This document shows positions 16,636-23,813 of a stretch of 29,002 nt of DNA, piece by piece. The stretch is from positions 1 to 29,002 of the forward strand of contig JAABSN010000021.1 of the NCBI GenBank assembly GCA_011390385.1, given 5' to 3'. Source of the stretch: Thioalkalivibrio nitratireducens (GTDB lineage: Bacteria > Pseudomonadota > Gammaproteobacteria > Ectothiorhodospirales > Ectothiorhodospiraceae). Both the position numbers and the translations under genes were made by a program. Within the stretch, counting starts at the first letter, position 1; every line of letters starts with the position of its first letter. Below the pieces are notes generated by a model that did no database searches, was not told where the DNA came from, and saw only the letters and a program-made list of their open reading frames with translations.

Positions 16636-17589
16636 TCAGGCCACGATATCCCGTGCCTGCTGGTCGGCGTGGTAGGAAGAACGGACCATCGGGCCGCTGG
16701 CAACCTGCCGGAAGCCCATTTCCCGCGCGCGCTCCGCGAGTTCGTCGAACTCTTCCGGGTTGAGGTAGCGTTCGACGGGTAGATGGTGACGGCTGGGTTG
16801 CAGGTACTGGCCGAGCGTCAGCATTTCGCATCCATGCGCGCGCAGGTCGCGCAACACCTCCAGCAATTCCTCGCGGGTTTCGCCGATGCCCAGCATCAGG
16901 CCCGATTTGGTCGGTACGCCGGGATGCTGGGCGCGGAAGGCCTTGAGAAGATTCAGTGACCAGGCATAGTCCGAGCCGGGTCGTGCCTTGCGATACAGGC
17001 GCGGGACGGTTTCCAGGTTGTGGTTGAAGACGTCCGGCGGCGCCTTGTTCATGATCTCCAGCGCGGTATCCATCCGGCCGCGAAAATCGGGCACCAGGAT
17101 CTCGATTCGAGTGTGGGGATTGAGTTCGCGCACCGACTCGATACAGGCCACGAAATGCGCGGCACCACCGTCGCGCAGATCGTCGCGGTCCACCGAGGTG
17201 ATGACCACATAGGCCAGGCCCATTGCGTGGATGGTTTCCGCCAGGTGCCGGGGCTCGTCGGAGTCGAGCGGATTCGGGCGGCCATGGGCGACGTCGCAGA
17301 AGGGGCAGCGTCGCGTGCAGATGTCGCCCATGATCATGAAGGTCGCGGTTCCGTGCGCGAAGCATTCGCCGAGATTCGGACAGTTGGCTTCCTCGCAGAC
17401 CGTATGCAGACGCTGCTCACGAAGAATCCGCTTGATTCGCCGGACCCCGGGATCGCCCTGGCTTTGCGCACGGATCCAGCGCGGCTTGCGCAGCGGTTGC
17501 TCAGTCGGCGTGATCTTGACCGGAATACGCGCCACCTTGTCGGCGGCCCGAAGTTTTTCGCCGGGTTCGGGTCGTTTACGGATGTCCAA
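16636..17589 (-). CDS. lipA: LipA, lipoyl synthase (radical SAM)
   Basis: A 317-residue radical-SAM enzyme that inserts two sulfur atoms into protein-bound octanoyl groups made by LipB. All ligands are visible: the auxiliary cluster [12 protein letters not shown] (first Cys about 65), the SAM cluster CTRRCPFC (about 91-98) and the C-terminal serine ligand in VRSSYHAD. The start is TTG at 17589-17587, not ATG: AGGAG at 17601-17597 lies 7 bases upstream and the next ATG would remove conserved sequence. It is convergent with lipB, whereas in E. coli both genes point the same way. Confidence 0.96.
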   Translation of the reverse strand: MDIRKRPEPGEKLRAADKVARIPVKITPTEQPLRKPRWIRAQSQGDPGVRRIKRILREQRLHTVCEEANCPNLGECFAHGTATFMIMGDICTRRCPFCDVAHGRPNPLDSDEPRHLAETIHAMGLAYVVITSVDRDDLRDGGAAHFVACIESVRELNPHTRIEILVPDFRGRMDTALEIMNKAPPDVFNHNLETVPRLYRKARPGSDYAWSLNLLKAFRAQHPGVPTKSGLMLGIGETREELLEVLRDLRAHGCEMLTLGQYLQPSRHHLPVERYLNPEEFDELAERAREMGFRQVASGPMVRSSYHADQQARDIVA

Positions 17590-17662
17590 GTCTTTGCTCC
17601 TGTCTGGTTATGGGCGCATCGAATCCTGGCTGGAAGGATGGCAAGTGATGGTTCTCGACCTA

Positions 17663-17678
17663 CGTGACCTGCGTCACT
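17663..17678. promoter_or_regulatory. CRP-like palindrome GTGA-N6-TCAC upstream of lipA
   Basis: GTGA (17664-17667), CCTGCG, TCAC (17674-17677) form a perfect 4+4 dyad with the spacing of a CRP/FNR-family site (consensus TGTGA-N6-TCACA; the outermost bases differ). Its centre is about 81 bases before the lipA start, in the only gap between lipA and the upstream gene. The pattern is short enough to occur by chance. Confidence 0.3.
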
Positions 17679-17719
17679 TGTTCGTGCTGTGAACTGCGAG
17701 TGCTACCCAACCATCGGAT

Positions 17720-18205
17720 TCACGAACGCGACTGAAACGCGACCGCACCGCCGGCATCAATCAACCCCTGAGCGCGCAGCCAAGCGTCGGCATCCTCGCT
17801 GTCATCGGCAAACCAGGACCGGGTTGCACCAAGCCGGAAGCTGTAACCCCAGGCGTCCATGTCGACCATCAGGGATTCGCGCCCGACGTCGGGCAGATGG
17901 TCGGCAAGCAGGATCTGCAGTCGGCAGACTGCAGATTCCTCCAGATCGTCGCCGCCGGCGTCGGTATGTACGCCCGCGCGGCGTGCAGGGTCCATGCAGA
18001 TCAGGTGACAGGCCTCGTGCAGGGCCGAGTGCACCGGTGTATCCGGCCGCACATGAAGAACCGTGCCGACGATGCCTGCCTCCGGTTCGCCCCAGTAGCT
18101 TCCGGGAAGGGCGGCCGAAGCTGGATGCAGTTCCACTTCGATGTCAAACGCAGCGAGCAGATGCCGCAGGTGAGCGAGGCGAGCAGAATCATCACAGCGT
18201 AGCAT
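17720..18205 (-). CDS. Small putative zinc metallopeptidase (HEACH motif), ImmA/IrrE-like pattern
   Basis: I do not recognise a named family. The 161-residue, cytoplasmic-looking protein has no signal peptide or membrane helix. It contains H63-E-A-C-H67 within SALHEACHLIC, a perfect HExxH zinc motif in a hydrophobic helix. About 20 residues later comes LEESAVCRLQILLAD (E89/E90), resembling the second-helix glutamate ligand (ExxAxxFAxxLL) of ImmA/IrrE (M78) peptidases; the spacing here is short. The C-terminal third is acidic and Trp-rich (WGYSFRLGATRSWFADD). Its start lies 2 bases after the bolA stop without its own ribosome site, so it is probably translated from the bolA message. A perfect hairpin (17913-17936) lies in the coding sequence over the E89 region. 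Confidence 0.8.
   Translation of the reverse strand: MLRCDDSARLAHLRHLLAAFDIEVELHPASAALPGSYWGEPEAGIVGTVLHVRPDTPVHSALHEACHLICMDPARRAGVHTDAGGDDLEESAVCRLQILLADHLPDVGRESLMVDMDAWGYSFRLGATRSWFADDSEDADAWLRAQGLIDAGGAVAFQSRS
17913..17936. repeat. Perfect 10-bp hairpin inside the HEACH gene
   Basis: ATCTGCAGTC (17913-17922), loop GGCA, GACTGCAGAT (17927-17936): a perfect 10-base-pair stem with a 4-base loop. G-U and G-C pairs can extend it by two. It overlaps codons for the conserved-looking ESAVCRLQI stretch, and no T-run follows on either strand. Confidence 0.75.
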
Positions 18206-18207
18206 TT

Positions 18208-18447
18208 TCAGGAGCTTGCATACTCCTCGGGGGTCATCGCCCGGATCGACAGGGCATGCACGGCACCACTGGCGATCTCGTCACGAACGGTCGCATAGAC
18301 CGTCTGATGTTTTTTCACGGCGTTCATGTCGGCAAACAGCGGACTGACAACGACCGCCTCGAACTTGCCCTCACCCCCTGTGACCTCGACCTTCTCGGCT
18401 TCGGGCAGGCGGGAACGGATGAGTTCGGCGACTTCACTGGATTGCAT
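18208..18447 (-). CDS. ibaG: IbaG-like BolA family protein
   Basis: A 79-residue BolA-fold protein. LFADMNAVKKHQTVYA (38-53) and the C-terminal HALSIRAMTPEEY place it with IbaG (YrbA) rather than BolA itself; the conserved histidine in HALSI is the cluster ligand used when BolA proteins pair with monothiol glutaredoxins around a [2Fe-2S] cluster. The ATG at 18447 is favoured because GGAG lies 6 bases upstream; an ATG at 18459 is also in frame. The following HEACH gene begins 2 bases after the stop. In E. coli ibaG sits near murA and the mla genes, a different setting. Promoter signals in the upstream region are unclear. Confidence 0.92.
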   Translation of the reverse strand: MQSSEVAELIRSRLPEAEKVEVTGGEGKFEAVVVSPLFADMNAVKKHQTVYATVRDEIASGAVHALSIRAMTPEEYASS

Positions 18448-18572
18448 GGGTGGCTCCATTCGGGATTGCTGGTGCGAGACATGATAGCTAAAACGTTCCC
18501 GAACCACAGTCAGGCGCACGCGTCGTTGGGCTACCTGGCATCGGGATATGCACCAACCCGGATGATAAAAGT

Positions 18573-18671
18573 CGTAGGGTGCCAATGAGCGCAGCGAATT
18601 GCACCGCTCCCGGCCTTAACAGGGTTGGCGTTTCATCGTACCGGTTCGGCTTCGCCTCACGCCACCCTTCG
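18573..18671 (-). repeat. Unequal-armed inverted-repeat element, copy 2 (reversed)
   Basis: A 99-base element in the gap between bolA and the elyC-like operon. Arm cgtagggtgccaatgagcgc (running to about 18605) matches the inverse of the right arm of copy 1, differing at about one base over 33. The opposite end (18643-18671) is the inverse of the left arm of copy 1 (gtgaggcgaagccgaacc identical). The whole unit is therefore in reverse orientation relative to 12252-12361. The about 37-base middle is unrelated between copies. Both copies sit in intergenic DNA flanking operon starts. Confidence 0.8.
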
Positions 18672-18707
18672 GAATGGACGTTCGCGTTCACTTTCAAGCC
18701 CCACTGA

Positions 18708-18713
18708 TATAAT
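18708..18713 (+). promoter_or_regulatory. Candidate -10 element (TATAAT) for the elyC-ydbH operon
   Basis: A perfect TATAAT just after the repeat element. The best -35 candidate, TTCACT at 18687-18692, has a short 15-base spacer. Transcription would start near 18720, giving about 30 bases before the leader ORF ATG at 18752, a good fit to a normal leader. Confidence 0.5.
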
Positions 18714-18751
18714 CAGGGTTCACATCACCGTGTGTGCCTGGGAGGCTGTTC

Positions 18752-18847
18752 ATGATGGAGTCACTGGCGATGGCCGGTCGGTCGTGCCGAATCAGGTGCG
18801 TGCATGCGGACGTGCCGTCGCATGTCCACGCTGATCTCCGGGTGTAG
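18752..18847 (+). CDS. 31-residue leader ORF coupled to the ElyC-like gene
   Basis: A short ORF, MMESLAMAGRSC..., of 31 codons. Support comes from its signals: GGGAGG at 18740-18745 lies exactly 6 bases before the ATG, a perfect TATAAT is about 40 bases upstream, and its stop TAG shares its last base with the GTG start of the next gene (TAGTG). The peptide has two cysteines and three histidines in the second half and no known domain. It could be a real small protein or simply a leader that delivers ribosomes to the poorly signposted GTG. I do not recognise it. Confidence 0.5.
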   Translation: MMESLAMAGRSCRIRCVHADVPSHVHADLRV

Positions 18848-19629
18848 TGTCCGCCATGCTTTCCGGTGACGGTTCACTTCTGATTCTGCTCGAGCACCTG
18901 CTTCTACCCCCCGGTGGCGGGCTGTTCCTGCTGTTGCTCGGGTTGGCGGTCATGCCATTCTGGCGCCTGCTGGGCCGGCTTGCGGTCATCGCCGGTATCC
19001 TGTTTGCCGTGGCCACGAGTCTGCCGGTTGTTGCCCGACACCTTGCCGGCACACTCGAGCAGCCGTACGCCGAAACGGTGCTTCCACTGGAGCGAGCCGA
19101 GGCACTCGTCGTGCCGGGCGCGGGCCGAGTGCAAGCGCAGGGGGGCGATGTCGGCGATGTGCCCAACGCGCTCACGCTGGAACGCCTGCGTCATGCGGCA
19201 CGCCTTTATCGCAGCTCCGCCTTGCCGATCCTCGTGAGTGGCGGAGGCGATTCGAGAGCGGATCGTCGTTCCGAGGCGGAATTGATGGCGGACGTGTTAC
19301 TGGTGGATTACCGTGTTCCGCCGCGCTGGCTGGAAACCCGGAGCCGGAATACCTGTGACAGCGCCAGGTTGAGCGCCCAGATTCTCCGGGATGAGGGTTT
19401 CGAGACGATCTTCGTTGTCACACACGCAATGCACATGCCTCGCGCGCTGCGATGTTTCCGTGAGGCTGGCTTGTCGCCCCTGCCGGCACCCCTCGGGTTT
19501 CGTGGGGCCGGCACTTCCGCGTCGCATGGGCTGACCGATTTCCTGCCGCGGATCGAAGCGATCGAGACTTCGCGTTTCGCGTTACGAGAGTGGCTGGCGC
19601 GACTCGCTGGCGTTGTTCGCTTCGGCTGA
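18847..19629 (+). CDS. ElyC-like DUF218 (YdcF/SanA family) inner-membrane protein
   Basis: A 260-residue protein with two N-terminal membrane segments (about 11-33 and 42-62) followed by a DUF218 domain: ALVVPGAG (86-93), ILVSGGGDSRADRRSEAE (128-145), ETRSRNTCDSA (163-173), FVVTHAMHMPRALRCF (189-204). Length and two-helix layout match E. coli ElyC (259 residues), needed for peptidoglycan synthesis at low temperature and linked to handling of the undecaprenyl carrier; SanA and YdcF are relatives. The start GTG 18847 overlaps the leader ORF stop; ATG 18856 is possible. The stop TGA overlaps the next ATG by one base, so it is the first large gene of a coupled operon. Confidence 0.85.
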   Translation: MSAMLSGDGSLLILLEHLLLPPGGGLFLLLLGLAVMPFWRLLGRLAVIAGILFAVATSLPVVARHLAGTLEQPYAETVLPLERAEALVVPGAGRVQAQGGDVGDVPNALTLERLRHAARLYRSSALPILVSGGGDSRADRRSEAELMADVLLVDYRVPPRWLETRSRNTCDSARLSAQILRDEGFETIFVVTHAMHMPRALRCFREAGLSPLPAPLGFRGAGTSASHGLTDFLPRIEAIETSRFALREWLARLAGVVRFG

Positions 19630-21695
19630 TGACGAATGCCCGCGAGTGGCCGCTACCGGCGCTTGCCATCGTGTCGTTGTTGGCGACCGCGGACGTTGCG
19701 GCATCGGAGATGGCTCTGGAGGTCGAGCTGGATATCGGCACCGCGCTGCATGAAGCCTTCGGTGCGCAGAACGTTCGTGCCCGGGTTTTCTGGGTCGACC
19801 GCCAACCCCGGTTCGAGCTCCGTGCCGACAGCCTCGAGCTCCCCGAGCCCATCGGTCGCGTCGACGATGTGCGCCTCGTCTGCCCTCGGGTGGACTGGAC
19901 CTCGAGACGGCTCGCGTGTCCGGAAGCGGAACTCAGCGCCGATGCCCGTGAGTGGCGGCTTCGTGCGGCCCCTCTCGCTTTTGACTGGGATCGTGACCGT
20001 ACCGAGGTGCGCTTCGGCCTTCGATGGCCAGGACTGTTCCAGGGCCACGGGCGAGTCGACGGAACCATTGCCACGAGCGGCTTTCGCCTTGAGCTGGACC
20101 TCGCCGGTATCGATCTGAAGAGCCTGGATTCCTCCGGGCTACTTCCCGCCGAGATCCCCGTCGCACTCGACGCCGGGACTGCCGAGCTTTCTGGACAGAT
20201 CGATACCCGGGGCCGTGTGCCTTCGTTGCAGATGGAATTCGGATTCTCGGGATTGGCCTTCAGTGATGACCTGGGGTTGCGCGCCGGCGAGGATGTGGCG
20301 GTAGCGGGTGTCTTCGCCCATGGGTCCTCCGGCTGGGACATTCAGGTCGCGTTTACGGACGGCGCAGTATTCTTCGAGCCGTGGTTTCTCGATTTCGCCG
20401 AGGTGGGACGAGTGGACCTGTCCGTGTCGGACCTGACTATGGAGGTCCCCGCGAGGGGTCCCCAAGCCTGGCGGGCCTCCGAGGCGCGCATACGCTTGAG
20501 TGACCACACTGAAATCCGGGGACGGGACTTGCTTTATTCGGGCACGGCGCTCGAGGAGGCGGAGATCGCCTGGGAGTCGGATCGGCTCGGTCGCGTTGGC
20601 GACTGGGTCACGGAGCCCTTGTTGAGTGGGACAGTGCTTGGGCGTACGCGCTTCGAGGGCAAGGCCCAGGGTGCGGTTGCTATTCGTGACCGACGTCCAG
20701 TTCGCCTGCAGGTGAATCTGCAGGAGTTCGGCATGCACGATGGTGACGGGCGATTCGCGCTGGATGGTTTCACCGGCGCAATGGAATGGCGGGATGACGG
20801 ACCGGGGCTGGAGTCGCGTTTTTCGGTTGCCGGCGGGGCGATTTTTGGTCTTCCGGTCGGCCCTTTCGGGGCGCGAATGCTTCTTGAGCCCCGTGGGATC
20901 CGGCTCCTCGAACCCGTTTTCATTCCGATCCTGGATGGTGGTCCGAGTGTTGACATGCTCTACGTCGGCTTGGGTTCCGGGGGGCCGGAGGTCGCGTTCG
21001 AGGGTGGGATTCGTGCGTTGAGCCTGGAACACCTGACAGAGGCTCTCGGATGGCCCCCATTTGCTGGCAAGCTGGCTGGCGTCATTCCCCGTGTGTCCTA
21101 TGATGCCGACGGGCTCCGGGTCGACGGCCGTCTCCTTGTGCAGGTGTTCGATGGTGAGGTGGTACTCCGGGATCTGCGGATCCGCGATCTGTTCGGAGTG
21201 GCGCCGTTGCTGGGGGTCTCCGCCGAGATCCGCGATCTGGAACTCGAGCTTCTGACCCGGGCGTTCGACTTCGGGCGCATCGAAGGCCGGTTATCCGGTC
21301 GCCTTGACGACCTGCTGTTGGTGGATTGGCAGCCGTATCGGATGCAGTTGGTACTGGAGACACCCGCCGATGATCCGGGGCGCCGGCGTATCAGTCAGCG
21401 TGCGGTGGAAAACCTGGCGGCGCTGGGTGGTGGAATTCAGGGAGCGCTGTCGATGGTGTTCCTGCGGTTTTTCGAGGATTTCTCGTACCGGGAGCTCGGT
21501 TTCAGCTGCGAACTGGACGGTACGGTCTGCCACGCTGCGGGCGTCGCCGATGGTCCGAATGACTCGTTCGTGCTGGTGCGCGGTGGCGGCCTGCCAAGAA
21601 TCGATGTGATCGGCCACAACCGGCGTGTGGACTGGCCCGAGTTGGTTCGGCGTCTGGATGCCGTTCGAGAAGGGCCTCCGCCTGTTGTACAGTAA
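19629..21695 (+). CDS. ydbH: YdbH-like AsmA-type protein
   Basis: A 688-residue protein with an N-terminal hydrophobic segment (about 9-26) that may anchor or export it, then a long repetitive beta-rich region typical of AsmA-like bridge proteins. Segments such as IDLKSLDSSGLLPAE, ALSLEHLTEALGWPPFAGKLAG and VVLRDLRIRDLFGVAPLLG resemble the YdbH family (DctA-YdbH domain), as does the C-terminal region around RISQRAVENLAALGGG. In E. coli YdbH is redundant with TamB and YhdP in keeping outer-membrane lipid balance, spanning the periplasm. E. coli YdbH is longer (879), so this is a compact form. The DUF1318/YdbL gene 116 bases downstream strongly supports the call. ATG 19629 overlaps the elyC stop. 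Confidence 0.82.
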   Translation: MTNAREWPLPALAIVSLLATADVAASEMALEVELDIGTALHEAFGAQNVRARVFWVDRQPRFELRADSLELPEPIGRVDDVRLVCPRVDWTSRRLACPEAELSADAREWRLRAAPLAFDWDRDRTEVRFGLRWPGLFQGHGRVDGTIATSGFRLELDLAGIDLKSLDSSGLLPAEIPVALDAGTAELSGQIDTRGRVPSLQMEFGFSGLAFSDDLGLRAGEDVAVAGVFAHGSSGWDIQVAFTDGAVFFEPWFLDFAEVGRVDLSVSDLTMEVPARGPQAWRASEARIRLSDHTEIRGRDLLYSGTALEEAEIAWESDRLGRVGDWVTEPLLSGTVLGRTRFEGKAQGAVAIRDRRPVRLQVNLQEFGMHDGDGRFALDGFTGAMEWRDDGPGLESRFSVAGGAIFGLPVGPFGARMLLEPRGIRLLEPVFIPILDGGPSVDMLYVGLGSGGPEVAFEGGIRALSLEHLTEALGWPPFAGKLAGVIPRVSYDADGLRVDGRLLVQVFDGEVVLRDLRIRDLFGVAPLLGVSAEIRDLELELLTRAFDFGRIEGRLSGRLDDLLLVDWQPYRMQLVLETPADDPGRRRISQRAVENLAALGGGIQGALSMVFLRFFEDFSYRELGFSCELDGTVCHAAGVADGPNDSFVLVRGGGLPRIDVIGHNRRVDWPELVRRLDAVREGPPPVVQ

Positions 21696-21811
21696 ACCGG
21701 GAAAGGCAGCAGACCGACGGCGCGGAGCGAATGCGCCGCACGTACAAGACGGCGGCGGACCGGTCCCGCGGCCACCTCTTTTTCATCCGTTTCGAAGCGA
21801 GGAGTGCAGTC

Positions 21812-22432
21812 ATGAAGGCCATACAGCGTCTGTCGGTGATGTCATTGCTGGTGCTGGCGACCAGTGCCTGTGTCACCATACATATCTATTTTCCAGCGGC
21901 AGCGGCGGAGGAAGCGGCACGGGTGATTGTCCGCGATGTGCTCGAGTTGCAGCAGGATCCGGGCACGAGCGAAACGGAACGGCGTGACGAGCCGACAAGC
22001 CGTGGTCCATCAACCGCACCGAGTCTGATGATGCTGGCCTGGGCCCTTGATCGCTTCGTGGCACCGGCCGCCGCACAGTCGCCGGATTTACGCGTGGAAA
22101 CCCCGGCGACGAATCGCCTGCGCGCAGCGATGCGGGCACGCAATTCGGAGCTGGCGCCGTACCTGCGCAGCGGCGCCGTTGGCTTCGGGCGTGACGGATT
22201 CGTCGCGATCCGGGACCTCTCCGAAGTGCCGCTGCGGGATCGGTCGCAGGTACAGCGGCTGGTGCGCGAGGAGAATGCCGACCGCAGCGCGTTGTACAAG
22301 GAGATTGCCCGCGCCAACGACCGACCTGATTGGGAATCGAACATCCAGGAGACCTTCGCCCGGGTCTGGGTGGACGAGGCGCCTTCCGGCTATTGGTACC
22401 AGGACAGCGGCGGTAGCTGGCGCCAGAAGTGA
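21812..22432 (+). CDS. ydbL: DUF1318 (YdbL-like) lipoprotein with a YnbE-like N-terminus
   Basis: A 206-residue protein. The signal ends at TSAC (C20), a reasonable but not perfect lipobox, followed at once by CVTIHIYFPAAAAEEAARVI (20-39), a short beta strand and helix. A 75-residue low-complexity linker follows, then a YdbL/DUF1318 domain (about 100-206: NRLRAAMRARNSEL, VREENADRSALYKEIARAN, closing SGYWYQDSGGSWRQK). In E. coli ynbE (a small outer-membrane lipoprotein) and ydbL are separate genes after ydbH; no separate ynbE exists here, so this chain may do both jobs. ATG 21812 has AGGAG 7 bases upstream. A second hydrophobic stretch (about 70-88, LMMLAWALDRFVAPAAAQ) lies in the linker. Confidence 0.85.
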   Translation: MKAIQRLSVMSLLVLATSACVTIHIYFPAAAAEEAARVIVRDVLELQQDPGTSETERRDEPTSRGPSTAPSLMMLAWALDRFVAPAAAQSPDLRVETPATNRLRAAMRARNSELAPYLRSGAVGFGRDGFVAIRDLSEVPLRDRSQVQRLVREENADRSALYKEIARANDRPDWESNIQETFARVWVDEAPSGYWYQDSGGSWRQK

Positions 22433-23793
22433 GTGCTGACCCGGCAGAAGCGAGCCGGATCGTGCAGTGGTGGCAGCGCGCCGATGAACTTCTGAACCGG
22501 TCGGATCTCGCGGCGCTGCCGCGGGCGCAGGCCGTCGCGGTTGGTGTTGTCCGCGGATTGGCCGGAATCATTCGTGAGGCGGCGGAAGGCCAGCTCACGC
22601 TTCGGGCAATGAGCCTTGTCTACACCACCCTGTTGTCGGTGGTGCCACTCCTGGCGTTGTCGTTCTCGGTGCTGAAGGCTTTCGGCGCGCACAATGCCGT
22701 GGAGCCATTGATGCTGGGACTGCTCGAGCCGCTCGGGGAACAGGGTGAGGAGATCACGCTGAACGTACTGACCTTCGTCGACAACATGCGGGTCGGTGTG
22801 CTCGGATTCGTTGGTCTGCTGTTTCTGGTGTACACGGTGATTTCTCTGGTGCAGAAGATCGAGTTGGCGTTCAACGGGATCTGGCACGTCCAGGGGATGC
22901 GCAGCCTCGGCCAACGTTTCAGCAATTACCTGTCGGTGATCATGATCGGACCGCTATTGGTGGTCTCGGCGCTTGGTGTGAGTGCGACCGTAATGTCGTC
23001 GCGGTTGATGAAGACCGTGACTGCGGTCGAACCGTTTGGCAGCCTTTTTGCTGCCGCTTCCAGCCTTTTGCCCTTTGCGCTGATCGTCGCTGCGTTCACG
23101 TTCATTTATGTCTTCGTGCCGAATACCAGGGTACGGCTGCTGCCAGCGTTCCTCGGTGCGCTCGTTGCGGGATTGCTGTGGCAGGGTGTCGGCTGGGGGT
23201 TCGCGGCGATGGTCGCGGGTTCCACGCGCTTCGACGCCATCTATTCGGGCTTCGCGATCGTGATCATGTTGCTCATCTGGATCTACCTGGCCTGGCTGAT
23301 TCTGCTGATCGGGTCGAATATCGCGTTCTATATCCAGTATCCCGAATACATCCGGGTTCGGGGCGCCAGTTTGCGGGTATCAGGCGCGATGCACGAGCGT
23401 CTGGGTCTGGACCTGATGGCCAAGGTCGGGCAATCGTTCCTGAACGGGTCGCCCGCGCCAGCGCTCGATGAACTCGCCCATGAGCTGCAGGTTCCCGGCC
23501 GCTCGCTCGCCGGGGCCGCACGCGATCTGCAGAAAGCGGGTCTGCTGGTGACCATCGAAGACGATGACTCCCGATACGTGCCGGGCCGTGATCTGGCGCG
23601 GATCGAGGTTAACGAGATTCTCATGGCGCTGCGCGGTGACGACGACGATTTTCTGCATCGGAGACTGGCGGGTACCGATGCGGTTGAAAGACTTTTTTCC
23701 CGGCTGGAGAGTGCACGCTCCGACGCCCTCGATTCGCTGACCCTGCGGGACCTGCTGACGGAGGGGGAGACGGAACGCGCGGAACCGGGATGA
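22429..23793 (+). CDS. YihY/BrkB-family inner-membrane protein
   Basis: A 454-residue YihY (UPF0761) membrane protein. The family signature LRAMSLVYTTLLSVVPLLAL (58-77) opens a core of about six helices, including GVLGFVGLLFLVYTVISLV, FVPNTRVRLLPAFLGALVAGLLW and FAIVIMLLIWIYLAWLILLIG. The core ends near residue 305. A cytoplasmic-looking tail of about 145 residues follows, with a helix-turn-helix-like part (LDELAHELQVPGRSLAGAARDLQKAGLL), as in some family members of this longer class. Function is unknown; the family was once mis-assigned as RNase BN. The GTG start (22429) overlaps the upstream stop as GTGA, so it is coupled to the YdbL-like gene. Confidence 0.93.
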   Translation: MSADPAEASRIVQWWQRADELLNRSDLAALPRAQAVAVGVVRGLAGIIREAAEGQLTLRAMSLVYTTLLSVVPLLALSFSVLKAFGAHNAVEPLMLGLLEPLGEQGEEITLNVLTFVDNMRVGVLGFVGLLFLVYTVISLVQKIELAFNGIWHVQGMRSLGQRFSNYLSVIMIGPLLVVSALGVSATVMSSRLMKTVTAVEPFGSLFAAASSLLPFALIVAAFTFIYVFVPNTRVRLLPAFLGALVAGLLWQGVGWGFAAMVAGSTRFDAIYSGFAIVIMLLIWIYLAWLILLIGSNIAFYIQYPEYIRVRGASLRVSGAMHERLGLDLMAKVGQSFLNGSPAPALDELAHELQVPGRSLAGAARDLQKAGLLVTIEDDDSRYVPGRDLARIEVNEILMALRGDDDDFLHRRLAGTDAVERLFSRLESARSDALDSLTLRDLLTEGETERAEPG

Positions 23794-23813
23794 CGTCGAC
23801 GACACCCGCAAGG

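Noticed and set aside
16034..17365. A 443-codon open frame on the minus strand across lipB and lipA
   Set aside because: It is antisense to lipB and a shifted frame of lipA, both with intact catalytic motifs; its length reflects high GC.
17689..18588. A 299-codon plus-strand frame opposite the bolA and HEACH genes
   Set aside because: Low-complexity Arg/Pro/His composition at its start and no start signals; the minus-strand genes are better supported.
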